Part shown: piece by piece, positions 27,242 through 34,883 of the stretch
How the letters are laid out: each line of letters opens with the position of its first letter
Position numbering within the stretch: position 1 is the first letter of the stretch
Assembly (NCBI RefSeq): GCF_007830735.1
Contig: NZ_VLLN01000031.1
Span: 1-47,345, forward strand
Direction of reading: 5' to 3'
DNA: 47,345 nucleotides
DNA from: Geobacter argillaceus
GTDB taxonomy: Bacteria; Desulfobacterota; Desulfuromonadia; Geobacterales; DSM-12255
Made by a program: the position numbers and the translations under genes
The notes under the pieces: generated by a model
Told to the model about the DNA's origin: nothing
Databases searched by the model: none
Seen by the model: the letters and a program-made list of their open reading frames with translations, nothing else

Positions 27242-28901
27242 CGAGAAACTCCTTGATCTGGGCGTCTTCGAGCGGAACTGCCTGAATTGCATCTGCCGGT
27301 AGGCTGACTCCCTGGCTGCGCAGGAAAGTGGCGCGGTTGAACAGGGCGGCGCCAAAGAGGAGGTTGCGGGCAACGTTGGCTACCTTACGCCGGGAAGGGT
27401 CGGCGAGGAACGAGCCGGCAGTCCATTCGTTGAAGGCGCCCATGGCCGGTCCGCACCAGACCTGGTAATCGATGGTGCGGGAAGCTTCGCCATCCTTGGC
27501 CCAGTGGGCCGCCTGTCCCAGATACCAGCGAAAGACCAGGGCCATCCGGTGCTTGGCGTCCCGGTCGCCCCGTTCCACCTGGCGCGGATCGCGCTGGAGG
27601 AAGTAGGCGCGGGTCTCGTTCCAGACGGTCGCCAGCGGTTTGCAGAAGAGTGTGTTTTCCAGTTTTTCCCGTTCCGCAACAGGGATGTCGTCGATGCCGG
27701 CGCAGCTGCGGTAGATTTCGTAGAGCCTGGCAGCCCGCATCGGGAACATGGTCTTCCGTTTCAGGACCTGGACCGTTACCCCCATCTCGAACATGTCGGC
27801 GGCCGGGGCCATGGTCACGTCGGCCTGGCGCGTTTCCGCCAGCATAGCCCGCACCTGGTCCGAGGTGCCGGACTCCACGCACGCCTGGTTGACCGAACCG
27901 GTCATGATGTAGGCAGCGCCCATGGTAAAGGCCGCAGCGGCAGCAGCCGGGGTGCCGATGCCGCCGGCAAGGCCCACTCTGAGCTTGAGGCCGTAGCCGT
28001 GTTTTGCCGCCATACGAGCGGCCAGGGAAAGTATGGTGGGGAAGAGCGCCATGGCCGGCCGGTTGTCGGTATGTCCGCCGGAATCGGCCTCGGCGGTCAC
28101 GTCCTGGGCCATGGGTATGCGACCGGCCAGTTCGGCCTGCCCGGCCGTTATCTCGCCGCTGGCGACCAGTTCCCGCAGGAGCTTTTCCGGCGGCGGCGAA
28201 AAGAACCGCTCCGCCAACTCCTCGCGGGAGACCTTGGCGATGATCCGGTTGGGGGCGACGATGGTGCCGTCCGGAGCGCGGTGAATGCCGTGGACCCGGT
28301 ACCGGACCAGTGGCAGGGTGAGGGCGAGAAAGGCGGAGGCCTCCACCAGGCGCACCCCACGCCGGATGTAGAGTTCGGCCAGGGCCTTTTCCAGGTCAGG
28401 TTCCTGGGGGGAGTGGATCAGGTTGATCCCGTACGGGAGTTGGCTGGCTTTGAGTCTGTCGAGGGCTGCCTCGACTGCGGCGATGGGCAGACCGGCCGCG
28501 CCGAAGAAGCCGAGCATGCCGGCCTTGCCCAGCTCCTCGGCCATGGCCACCGAACTGATCCCCTTGGCCATGGAGCCCCCCAGGTAGGGGTAGCGAATCC
28601 CCAGGTCGGCGCAGAACTCCGGGTCGCCCAGCCCTTCCGGCAGGGAGGGGGGGGCATATCCCAGCAGGGGGAAACCATCCCCATTGGGGCGGTCCTTGCC
28701 GATGAGTGCCGAGCCGTTGCTGAACGGGACGATCCCACCGTTTTCCCGCACCAGGTACAGCGGGTGGCGGAGCAGGCGAAGCGGCTCAAGGCCGGTGGCA
28801 ACCGGGTCCGGCGAACAAGAGGCGTCTGCGCGCCACCAGCCGAGACGGTTTTCACCGTCAGGGCGGGTGGCGGCCTGTTCCTCTGGCAATAGTTGTTTCA
28901 A
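27234..28901 (-). CDS. pfaD: PfaD-type trans-acting enoyl reductase (Pfa1)
   Basis: This protein of about 555 residues belongs to the PfaD family of FMN-dependent, 2-nitropropane-dioxygenase-like TIM-barrel enoyl reductases. These act in trans on intermediates held by PUFA synthase ACPs. Seen here: LGWWRA near the N-terminus, GSMAKGISSVAMAEELGKAG, the catalytic-His segment EADSGGHTDNRPA and the FMN phosphate region LAGGIGTPAAAAAAFTMGA. The C-terminal cap contains WCGPAMGAFNEW. TTG 28901 has AGGAG six bases upstream, whereas GTG 28934 has no ribosome site. First gene of the operon; placing the ER gene first matches the myxobacterial Pfa1-2-3 order. Confidence 0.88.
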   Translation of the reverse strand: MKQLLPEEQAATRPDGENRLGWWRADASCSPDPVATGLEPLRLLRHPLYLVRENGGIVPFSNGSALIGKDRPNGDGFPLLGYAPPSLPEGLGDPEFCADLGIRYPYLGGSMAKGISSVAMAEELGKAGMLGFFGAAGLPIAAVEAALDRLKASQLPYGINLIHSPQEPDLEKALAELYIRRGVRLVEASAFLALTLPLVRYRVHGIHRAPDGTIVAPNRIIAKVSREELAERFFSPPPEKLLRELVASGEITAGQAELAGRIPMAQDVTAEADSGGHTDNRPAMALFPTILSLAARMAAKHGYGLKLRVGLAGGIGTPAAAAAAFTMGAAYIMTGSVNQACVESGTSDQVRAMLAETRQADVTMAPAADMFEMGVTVQVLKRKTMFPMRAARLYEIYRSCAGIDDIPVAEREKLENTLFCKPLATVWNETRAYFLQRDPRQVERGDRDAKHRMALVFRWYLGQAAHWAKDGEASRTIDYQVWCGPAMGAFNEWTAGSFLADPSRRKVANVARNLLFGAALFNRATFLRSQGVSLPADAIQAVPLEDAQIKEFLGE

Positions 28902-29000
28902 AGGGGGGCTCCTGTCGCTCTCATGATCAGTCACGCAATGACGTTGGCCGAACTGCCGTGTCGTGCGAGGGGTACAGCCCTACAGCCAAAACGTGCAATT

Positions 29001-29027
29001 ATTATCTGAAAACCGCTCATAAGACAA
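29001..29027 (-). promoter_or_regulatory. possible promoter of the Pfa-Ole operon
   Basis: On the minus strand TTGTCT (29022-29027), a 15-bp spacer and GATAAT (29001-29006) lie about 100 bases before pfaD. The spacing is short, so this is tentative. Two direct repeats GTGTGCTTG (29037-29045 and 29088-29096, plus strand) lie just upstream and could bind a regulator. Confidence 0.3.
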
Positions 29028-29133
29028 GTTAAGACTGTGTGCTTGCCCGGTAACCCGGCTTAGAACAGTCATTAAAACGGTTAACGGGTGTGCTTGTGCG
29101 GCGGGGTAATAACGGGCTGGAATTACGACTCTT

Positions 29134-29829
29134 TCAAGTTTCGCACGCCGTGCCGTCCCGCATCTCGATAACCCTTTTCCCAAGCCGGGCAAGATGCGGA
29201 TTATGCGACACCATGATGATGGTGAGACCTGCGTTTCGGTTGAGGTCCTGCAGTATGTCGCCGATCTCGTCCGAGCGCTTTGTATCGAGGTTTCCCGTTG
29301 GCTCGTCAGCGAGGAGAATTTTCGGGCGGTTCACCAGCGCTCGCGCTATGGCTACCCGTTGCATCTCTCCCCCTGAGATCTGTCCTGGCAGGTGATCCAT
29401 CCTGTGCTCCATGCCGAGCATCCTCAAGAGACCCTCGACCTCTGCGTCAACACCTGGCTTGCGATAGAACGCGAGTGGCAGCGCCACGTTCTCCCGGACG
29501 GTGAGGGTCGGGATGAGGTAGAAATTTTGAAAGATGTAGCCGAAGATCTCCCTCCTGATACGGGTCAGATCCCGTTCTCCGAGCGTTTTCCCCTTGCCGA
29601 AAATGCTCCTGCCGGCAAGGTCCAGTTCCCCGGTGGTGGGGTTGTCGAGGCAGCCGAGCAGGTTGACCAGGGTAGTCTTGCCGGAACCGGAAGGTCCCAC
29701 GAAGGAGACGAACTCTCCCTGACGGATCTGCAGCGTTACCCCATCCACCGCACGGATATCTTCGCTGCCCCTGCGGAAGACCCTTGTCAGCCCACGTGCC
29801 TCCAGAGACAATCCCTGTTCGGACATCAT
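29134..29829 (-). CDS. MacB/LolD-type ABC transporter ATPase
   Basis: This 231-residue ATPase powers a MacB/FtsX-type permease. Walker A is GPSGSGKTT, the Q-loop lies in FGYIFQNFYLIPTLTV, the signature is SGGEMQRVAIARAL, Walker B is LLADEPTGNLD and the H-loop is MVSHNPH. ATG 29829 overlaps the permease stop by four bases (ATGA) and follows GGAGGGAGG; the longer open frame is antisense-like permease sequence. It is the last gene of the nosL operon, so its cargo is probably linked to that operon. LolCDE-type lipoprotein release and MacB-type mechanotransmission are both possible. Confidence 0.85.
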   Translation of the reverse strand: MMSEQGLSLEARGLTRVFRRGSEDIRAVDGVTLQIRQGEFVSFVGPSGSGKTTLVNLLGCLDNPTTGELDLAGRSIFGKGKTLGERDLTRIRREIFGYIFQNFYLIPTLTVRENVALPLAFYRKPGVDAEVEGLLRMLGMEHRMDHLPGQISGGEMQRVAIARALVNRPKILLADEPTGNLDTKRSDEIGDILQDLNRNAGLTIIMVSHNPHLARLGKRVIEMRDGTACET

Positions 29830-31010
29830 CCCTCCCTCCGGATCGATTCCAGCGGCCGCACGCGCCCGGCCTTCCACGCCGGGTAGAGACCGCTCAGGAG
29901 CCCTGTGGCAACGATGACCGCCAGTGTCAGCAGGGCAAGCCTGCCGTCAATGGCCACCAGTCCCCCGTTGGGGGCGTAGGGAAGGATCTTTCGGGCCAGC
30001 AGGTCCGTCACCCGGGCAAACATTAAGGCGAGCCCGATCCCTGCCACTGCGCCACAACTGCAGAGAATGAGAGTCTCTGTCCAGACAAGACGGAATATGT
30101 CCCACGGCATCGCCCCCATGGTCTTCATGATGCCGATCTCCTGCATCCGCTCAAGAACGGACATGAGTATGCTATTGACTACGCCGACCATGGCGATCAG
30201 GATGGCGATGACCGCTATGGAGAGCACCATTACCCTTGCGGTGGAGATGAGCTTCATGATCGTCTGCTTGACCTGGCTGAAGCTGACCACCTGCACGTCC
30301 TTGAGCTGGTAAAGCCTGTTTTCCAGCTTTGACATGTCGGCATCCTTTTTTATCTTGATGCCGATGGTGGTGATCTTGTTGGTCTCCGAGATCCGTTGCA
30401 GCGTCTTCAGCGGGACGAAGATCGTGCCATCGTCCTGGGTGCCTGTCCGCTCCAGAATGCCCACTACCTTGAGCTGGACGTTCTTCTCCGGCACGAGGGT
30501 CATGTCCCCGACCTCGCGCTGCTCAAGTTCGGCAGCTTCGTATCCCATGACTACCTCGGGGGCTGCATTGTCGCGGAACCAGCCCCCCTGGCGGAAGCGG
30601 AAGAACGGCTTCATGGCAGGGTAGCTGTCTGGGTCAACGCCGAAATAACCGGCAATCCCGCCGCTTTCTCCCTTGTTGGGATCGAAGAAGGCCTGCATCA
30701 GGATCGGGGTGATCTTGTCCACGGCCGATTCCTTCGTGATCTCGTCGACCATCGACTGATCCATATAGCGCAGTCCCTTGCCGCCCTGGAGCATCATCGT
30801 GGCTGCCTCGTATGGGCATCCCTTGGCCATGACCATGAGTTGATACCCCATGTTTTCGATGTCACGATTCAAAGCCTGCTCGTAGCCACGGTTGAAACCG
30901 AAGAGGCTCACCAGCACCCAGGAGGAAAGCATGATCCCCACCAGGGTGAGGAGGGTGCGGATTTTCTTGCGCAGCAGATTCTTGTAGGCAATCTGAAAGG
31001 GAGTGATCAT
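29826..31010 (-). CDS. MacB/FtsX-family ABC transporter permease
   Basis: This 394-residue inner-membrane protein has the MacB layout. It has one N-terminal helix (KIRTLLTLVGIMLSSWVLVS), a periplasmic domain of about 220 residues, then three helices at the C-terminus (VMVLSIAVIAILIAMVGVV and two more). The cytoplasmic coupling segment ERMQEIGIMKTMGA is typical. The C-terminus PLESIRREG overlaps the ATPase start, and its own start overlaps the preceding gene by four bases. No adaptor (MacA) or outer-membrane gene is next to it; the preceding periplasmic proteins may serve as partners. Confidence 0.85.
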   Translation of the reverse strand: MITPFQIAYKNLLRKKIRTLLTLVGIMLSSWVLVSLFGFNRGYEQALNRDIENMGYQLMVMAKGCPYEAATMMLQGGKGLRYMDQSMVDEITKESAVDKITPILMQAFFDPNKGESGGIAGYFGVDPDSYPAMKPFFRFRQGGWFRDNAAPEVVMGYEAAELEQREVGDMTLVPEKNVQLKVVGILERTGTQDDGTIFVPLKTLQRISETNKITTIGIKIKKDADMSKLENRLYQLKDVQVVSFSQVKQTIMKLISTARVMVLSIAVIAILIAMVGVVNSILMSVLERMQEIGIMKTMGAMPWDIFRLVWTETLILCSCGAVAGIGLALMFARVTDLLARKILPYAPNGGLVAIDGRLALLTLAVIVATGLLSGLYPAWKAGRVRPLESIRREG

Positions 31011-31645
31011 CGTGTCACGTGCTCCGGTGAAAAAACGAATTCATCCATGAGGACAAGGTTTTTCTTGAGGCCGCGCAACACGCCATAGAAATCGGTCTCC
31101 ATGTCGGGCGCGGGGTTGGCTATCTCCCCAATCCTCCCTGAACCTTTCCCGCTTACCGGATCATAGGAGTCGAAATCCTTGAGCATCACCCCCACGAACT
31201 TCCTGGCGAATTTGGGATCGCGGAACTTGTTGGCAGACGTGCCGGTGATTTTCTGGATGTAGAATGTCTTGACCCGGCCGGTGAGGTCCTGAGCGATAAA
31301 GACCTGGATGCCGCCAAACTGCCCCTTTTGGTTCACGCCATGAATGTAGCCCACCTTTTTCCTGTCGCGGTATATCTCGTAGAGCGTGTAGGGAACGTCG
31401 ATCGGGGCGTAGAGGGCGAGGTACGAGCTGCCGAGGCGGTTTTCTATTCTCCTCATCAGGAGGGGGCCACCCCGTTGCGCGATGGAGACATAGAGCGTCT
31501 TGTAACTGGTCGCTTCCTGAAAAAGCCGCGGTACGTCGCGGTCGGGGTTGTTCAGATCACAACCCACCGCCGCCAGTACCGTGTCTGCCGAAACGTTGAT
31601 CAACAGCAGTGCCGGGAAGATGATCTTCAGCAAAAAAATACGCAT
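31007..31645 (-). CDS. periplasmic protein of unknown function
   Basis: I do not recognise this protein of 212 residues with certainty. It has a Sec signal peptide (MRIFLLKIIFPALLLINVS, cleavage near VLAA), so the mature protein is periplasmic. The middle, with VGYIHGVNQKGQFGGIQVFI and FYIQKITGTSANKFRDPKFA, weakly resembles FMN-binding domains of the RnfG/NosR type, but I see no firm SGAT flavinylation motif. The ATG 31645 start is chosen because it begins the signal peptide; the ribosome site is weak. Its stop overlaps the permease start, suggesting it works with the ABC pair. Confidence 0.6.
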   Translation of the reverse strand: MRIFLLKIIFPALLLINVSADTVLAAVGCDLNNPDRDVPRLFQEATSYKTLYVSIAQRGGPLLMRRIENRLGSSYLALYAPIDVPYTLYEIYRDRKKVGYIHGVNQKGQFGGIQVFIAQDLTGRVKTFYIQKITGTSANKFRDPKFARKFVGVMLKDFDSYDPVSGKGSGRIGEIANPAPDMETDFYGVLRGLKKNLVLMDEFVFSPEHVTR

Positions 31646-31712
31646 GGAGTAACTATGATCCTTAGTTTGGGTCCCTGGTCGCCCGGGCTGTTTGGCGCAT
31701 TCAGGATTCTGG

Positions 31713-33458
31713 TCAATACGTTTCCCAACTGCTTTTCGGCACGAGTTCCGGGGGGTCGCCGTGGGACACCTGAACGATATAGCACCCTCTGGAAGCGAAG
31801 CGCTGGCCGGTACCAAAGCTGATCCGGCCGTAGAGCGGATACGGTTGATCCGGTATCATCCCGGTGATGTCCAGCAGGGCATCGCGATAGTAATTGCCCT
31901 TCAGGTCCATCAATATGACGGTCAGCAGTTGGTTCAGTGAGCTGGTCAGGCTCGCTATCTTCTGTATCTCGTCTTTGAGAGGTACGTCTGCCCGCCTCAT
32001 GGTCACTTTCCGGTTGATGTGCACATTCGTATTGTCCAGCGTTGCCGCCTTGGCACGATCGACTGAAAAGTCGAAAGGATAGGCCAGGTAGATAACGTCA
32101 CGCAGCGACTCCTTCAAGGTCCAGATCCTGTCTCCGACACAGCGTGCCGAAAGGAACACCATGTCCGGCAGGCCATTGCGTTGCCCAAGCAATTCGAGTG
32201 CCGACAAGGCCGTGGCATCATCCCAGATGATGAGCGCGGCCGGTTTCCCCTTGGCGAGGACCCGTTGCAGGAACGCGCCGCCAAGAACCTTGCCGGCTGG
32301 CAACCGTAACGTTACCGGAGCCTGCTCCCCAAGATCTTGCCAGGTGTGATGAAACCCCGAAGACAGGGCTTCCCCTTCAGGGGAATCACGCACAATCTGG
32401 ACAACCGGTCTCCCCCTGAACGTCTCTTCCTTGCTGTGCAGAAAGCGGGCAGTGCTTTCTCCCTCCTGGTAATACCCCTTGGACAGGTAGAGTGTGTACC
32501 AGTTGCTGTCGGAAACTACCGGCAGGTCGGTATTGGGGAACAGGCAGGGAATCGCATTATCCTCGCAGAAGCGGTGGATAGGTGTCCATGGGCCGGTGAC
32601 AATCCCTCCCAGCAGTGCAAATACCGGTTCCTTGGCGTTGTACCCATCCAACTGGCTGCGCCATGTCTCCGGTGGACCTTTCAGGGTCCAATGTGAAAGC
32701 GATAAGTTCTTGACGGCCAGTTCCCTTGAAACGAGCATGGATTCCACAATGAGTCGGGATTTTCTGCCAGTGCCCCGCGGATTGGTGAAGGCCTTGATCT
32801 GATTGTTCTTCAAGTTAAAGTAATAGTCGAATGAGGTGAGCATTGCTCCACGTATTTCCGGCGCTACATCCTCGGAGGTTACGGTTGCAAAGCGAATGGT
32901 CGTAGCGCTGACCCCTGGCGAAAATTGCGAGGAGAGCGATTTCAGGTAAGAGACAAGAAGCCTTGCGTCCTGATCGTCAATAAGATAACGGGGCATAATG
33001 TTGCTCAGTATCCGACCGTTGGCATCTCTGCCGCTTCGGAGCAGCTCGATCAGGGACCCTTCGGTATACGCCTGGCGAAGCGGAGGCAAAGGACGATCAG
33101 CTCGTTGTTCGATCCCTTTGTAGAGTCTCGGCAGAGGACGGAATAGCTTTTCGCCGTTGATGGGCGGTGTATAGATACTCTCGTCGTACGACCCAAGGCC
33201 GCTGCGCAGGTGACAGCTGACGCAGGCAAACGTTACCCCGGGGACTGAAGAACTTCCTGTTACAGAGACCTTCAGCGGTTCTCCCGACGGCAGGACCCCC
33301 TCACGGTAAATCCGTTCACCCGCACAAAGCGTGTGCTGCAAAGCGTCAGAAGGTGGCAGCGATGCTGCCGGCGAACCTGTTGCTTCCAGTAACAGCGAAA
33401 CGGCCACGCAGCAGATCACGGCCAGCGTGTGATGCCGGGTGAACGTCAGTCCCTTCAT
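31713..33458 (-). CDS. c-type cytochrome fused to a type 1 periplasmic binding protein
   Basis: This protein of 581 residues begins with a signal peptide (ends near SPAAS). A monohaem cytochrome c domain follows: CVSCH at about residue 79 and a likely axial Met in NIMPRYLIDDQDARLLVSYL. From about residue 165 the rest resembles the two-lobed ligand-binding proteins of branched-chain amino-acid or amide ABC transporters (ALLGGIVTGPWTPIHRFCED, IPCLFPNTDLP, RGRPVVQIVRDS, PAALIIWDDATA). The combination suggests a redox-linked ligand sensor or scavenger in the periplasm. No matching Liv permease is nearby. Its neighbours are NosL-like, YtkA-like and MacB-type genes. Confidence 0.75.
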   Translation of the reverse strand: MKGLTFTRHHTLAVICCVAVSLLLEATGSPAASLPPSDALQHTLCAGERIYREGVLPSGEPLKVSVTGSSSVPGVTFACVSCHLRSGLGSYDESIYTPPINGEKLFRPLPRLYKGIEQRADRPLPPLRQAYTEGSLIELLRSGRDANGRILSNIMPRYLIDDQDARLLVSYLKSLSSQFSPGVSATTIRFATVTSEDVAPEIRGAMLTSFDYYFNLKNNQIKAFTNPRGTGRKSRLIVESMLVSRELAVKNLSLSHWTLKGPPETWRSQLDGYNAKEPVFALLGGIVTGPWTPIHRFCEDNAIPCLFPNTDLPVVSDSNWYTLYLSKGYYQEGESTARFLHSKEETFRGRPVVQIVRDSPEGEALSSGFHHTWQDLGEQAPVTLRLPAGKVLGGAFLQRVLAKGKPAALIIWDDATALSALELLGQRNGLPDMVFLSARCVGDRIWTLKESLRDVIYLAYPFDFSVDRAKAATLDNTNVHINRKVTMRRADVPLKDEIQKIASLTSSLNQLLTVILMDLKGNYYRDALLDITGMIPDQPYPLYGRISFGTGQRFASRGCYIVQVSHGDPPELVPKSSWETY

Positions 33459-33506
33459 ATGGTCACCATCTGTCTGAGTCGAAAAGGAACCATTATCGGA
33501 CGGACG

Positions 33507-33947
33507 TTAGATGTCGAAAAGGTATGCACCACGAAATGCCGTATTTCCTTTCTTCTGGAAGGTGAATCGTACTTCCCAATCTCCCGGCATAACGATCCGG
33601 ACGGGGAGGAGATACACCCCCTTTGCGGAAAGTGCGAAATCCTTGTCCCCGGTACTGTGGGCTCCCCTCATGGAGGGCATGTCCGCGTCGCCTTTGACGA
33701 CGAATGACGTGTCATGTTTTCCGTCTCGGCTGAATATTTCCACCCTCATGATAGACATGCCGATTTTGGGTGGCTTGTCGAAACCATAGGTGAAATAGTG
33801 GTCGGCATCCAGTGGTATCTTTGCTCCGGGTTTGGGGAGGGGTTGATACGTATCCTGCACGGTGCGAGTGGGGGTGGCCGACAGAGACGCGGGGTGATAC
33901 GCCAGGAGGCAGAATGTGAGCAGTCCCCAGGGCAGTAGCCGTTTCAT
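33507..33947 (-). CDS. secreted YtkA/FixH-like protein
   Basis: This protein of 146 residues has a signal peptide (LLTFCLLAYHPASLSA). The C-terminal half (MPSMRGAHSTGDKDFALSAK, then GVYLLPVRIVMPGDWEVRF) has the pattern of the YtkA/FixH-like beta-sandwich: a Met-rich strand, G-Y, then M-G-W. Proteins of this type often accompany copper or cytochrome oxidase assembly factors. Copper binding by Met and His is an inference. AAGGAG precedes the ATG. It lies 58 bases after nosL. Confidence 0.6.
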   Translation of the reverse strand: MKRLLPWGLLTFCLLAYHPASLSATPTRTVQDTYQPLPKPGAKIPLDADHYFTYGFDKPPKIGMSIMRVEIFSRDGKHDTSFVVKGDADMPSMRGAHSTGDKDFALSAKGVYLLPVRIVMPGDWEVRFTFQKKGNTAFRGAYLFDI

Positions 33948-34005
33948 GGATCGTTCTCCTTCGAAAATTTTCAGGTTTTTCCCTTGAGCGCCGCCTCTTC
34001 GACAT

Positions 34006-34527
34006 TCATTGAGAAGGCATGCCTTCCTTATGCTTGGGGTGCTTCATCTTACGGAATTCTCGGATCATCTTGGTGTCCTGGTACATGTCGTCATATGCTG
34101 CCTTGATGGCATCATCAAAACTGATCATTTGTCCGCCGTTTGTCTTGATGAATTGTTCCGCCGCTCCACGGGAGGCAAAAGCCCACTTTGCCCGGCCGGT
34201 CATCACCCCCTTTTTGCTGCCCCCTATCACCCAGGCAGCCGTTTCGGCATCGATAAGTTTTTTGGTGTCATAGTCGGCGACGCTCAGACCGGCCGGGAGC
34301 TTGTCGATAGTGTTGGCCAGTTCAACGGTTGTACAGTGCAGGCTGCAGGTGGCAACCGTCGATCCGTCCTCATACTCGATCCGCATCCGACTATGGCTGA
34401 ACTTCCCACGATCCATGCCGCAGTGACGGCATACCGGGGCTTGCGTGATGTCAGTCGGCGGCACTGCCAATGCTGGCGTCGACGACGACAGGTAAAGGCC
34501 GATAGCGAGCAGTAGAAAGATGCGCAT
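34006..34527 (-). CDS. nosL: NosL-family copper-binding protein
   Basis: This protein of 173 residues carries CRHCGMDRGKFSHSRMRI, the Cys-His-Cys-Met motif of NosL, a Cu(I) chaperone for nitrous oxide reductase. Further family features are CSLHC, followed by a C-terminal part with TGRAKWAFASRGAAEQFI and GGQMISFDDAI. It has a Sec signal peptide (ends near TPALA) but no lipobox Cys, unlike classic NosL lipoproteins. There is no nosZ in the window, so it probably serves another periplasmic copper protein. ATG 34527 has AAAGGAG nearby. It opens a six-gene operon. Confidence 0.82.
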   Translation of the reverse strand: MRIFLLLAIGLYLSSSTPALAVPPTDITQAPVCRHCGMDRGKFSHSRMRIEYEDGSTVATCSLHCTTVELANTIDKLPAGLSVADYDTKKLIDAETAAWVIGGSKKGVMTGRAKWAFASRGAAEQFIKTNGGQMISFDDAIKAAYDDMYQDTKMIREFRKMKHPKHKEGMPSQ

Positions 34528-34561
34528 GTTGTCTCCTTTCAATTGCAGATATTGTAGGACA

Positions 34562-34588
34562 ATTATAATAAATTAAATCAAATTACAA
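34562..34588 (-). promoter_or_regulatory. putative promoter of the nosL operon
   Basis: A perfect TATAAT (34562-34567, minus strand) lies in an AT-rich stretch 35 bases before nosL. TTGTAA (34583-34588) is 15 bp upstream of it. A MITE-like element begins 25 bases farther upstream. Confidence 0.45.
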
Positions 34589-34612
34589 GACCGGATTGCG
34601 CAAATACCTTCA

Positions 34613-34794
34613 AGAGCTTGTCCGTAAATAACTGCCGCGAAGAGCGCGCCCGGCTTTGGGGCAGATTTGACTTGGCCGATTGAGTAAAACCGCAGGCATA
34701 GCAGGGCTATGTCGAGGATTTTGTGACTGAGGCCGGGGCAAAGATGCTCTGAAGACGGGTTGCGGGATCGCAAGCTTATTTACGGACAAGCTCT
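34613..34794. mobile_element. MITE-like element with 19-bp perfect terminal inverted repeats
   Basis: AGAGCTTGTCCGTAAATAA (34613-34631) is repeated exactly inverted at 34776-34794 around 144 bp of noncoding DNA. The size, lack of an ORF and position in the 356-base gap between two operons fit a miniature inverted-repeat transposable element. The flanks ttca/tgaa are complementary to each other, so the true ends may be one or two bases different. No parent transposase with these ends is in the window. Confidence 0.75.
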
Positions 34795-34827
34795 GAATTA
34801 GAGAAGGTAACTGTTGAGTTTCTTCAC

Positions 34828-34857
34828 GAAAAGACCCACTGGCGCCGCCAATGGGTC
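34828..34857 (-). terminator. terminator after CoA-disulfide reductase-rhodanese gene
   Basis: On the minus strand GACCCATTGGC-GGC-GCCAGTGGGTC (34857 to 34833) forms an 11-bp stem with one wobble and is followed by TTTTC. It lies 26 bases after the stop at 34884. Confidence 0.8.
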
Positions 34858-34883
34858 ATTGTTACAATCGAATGAAACTGGTC

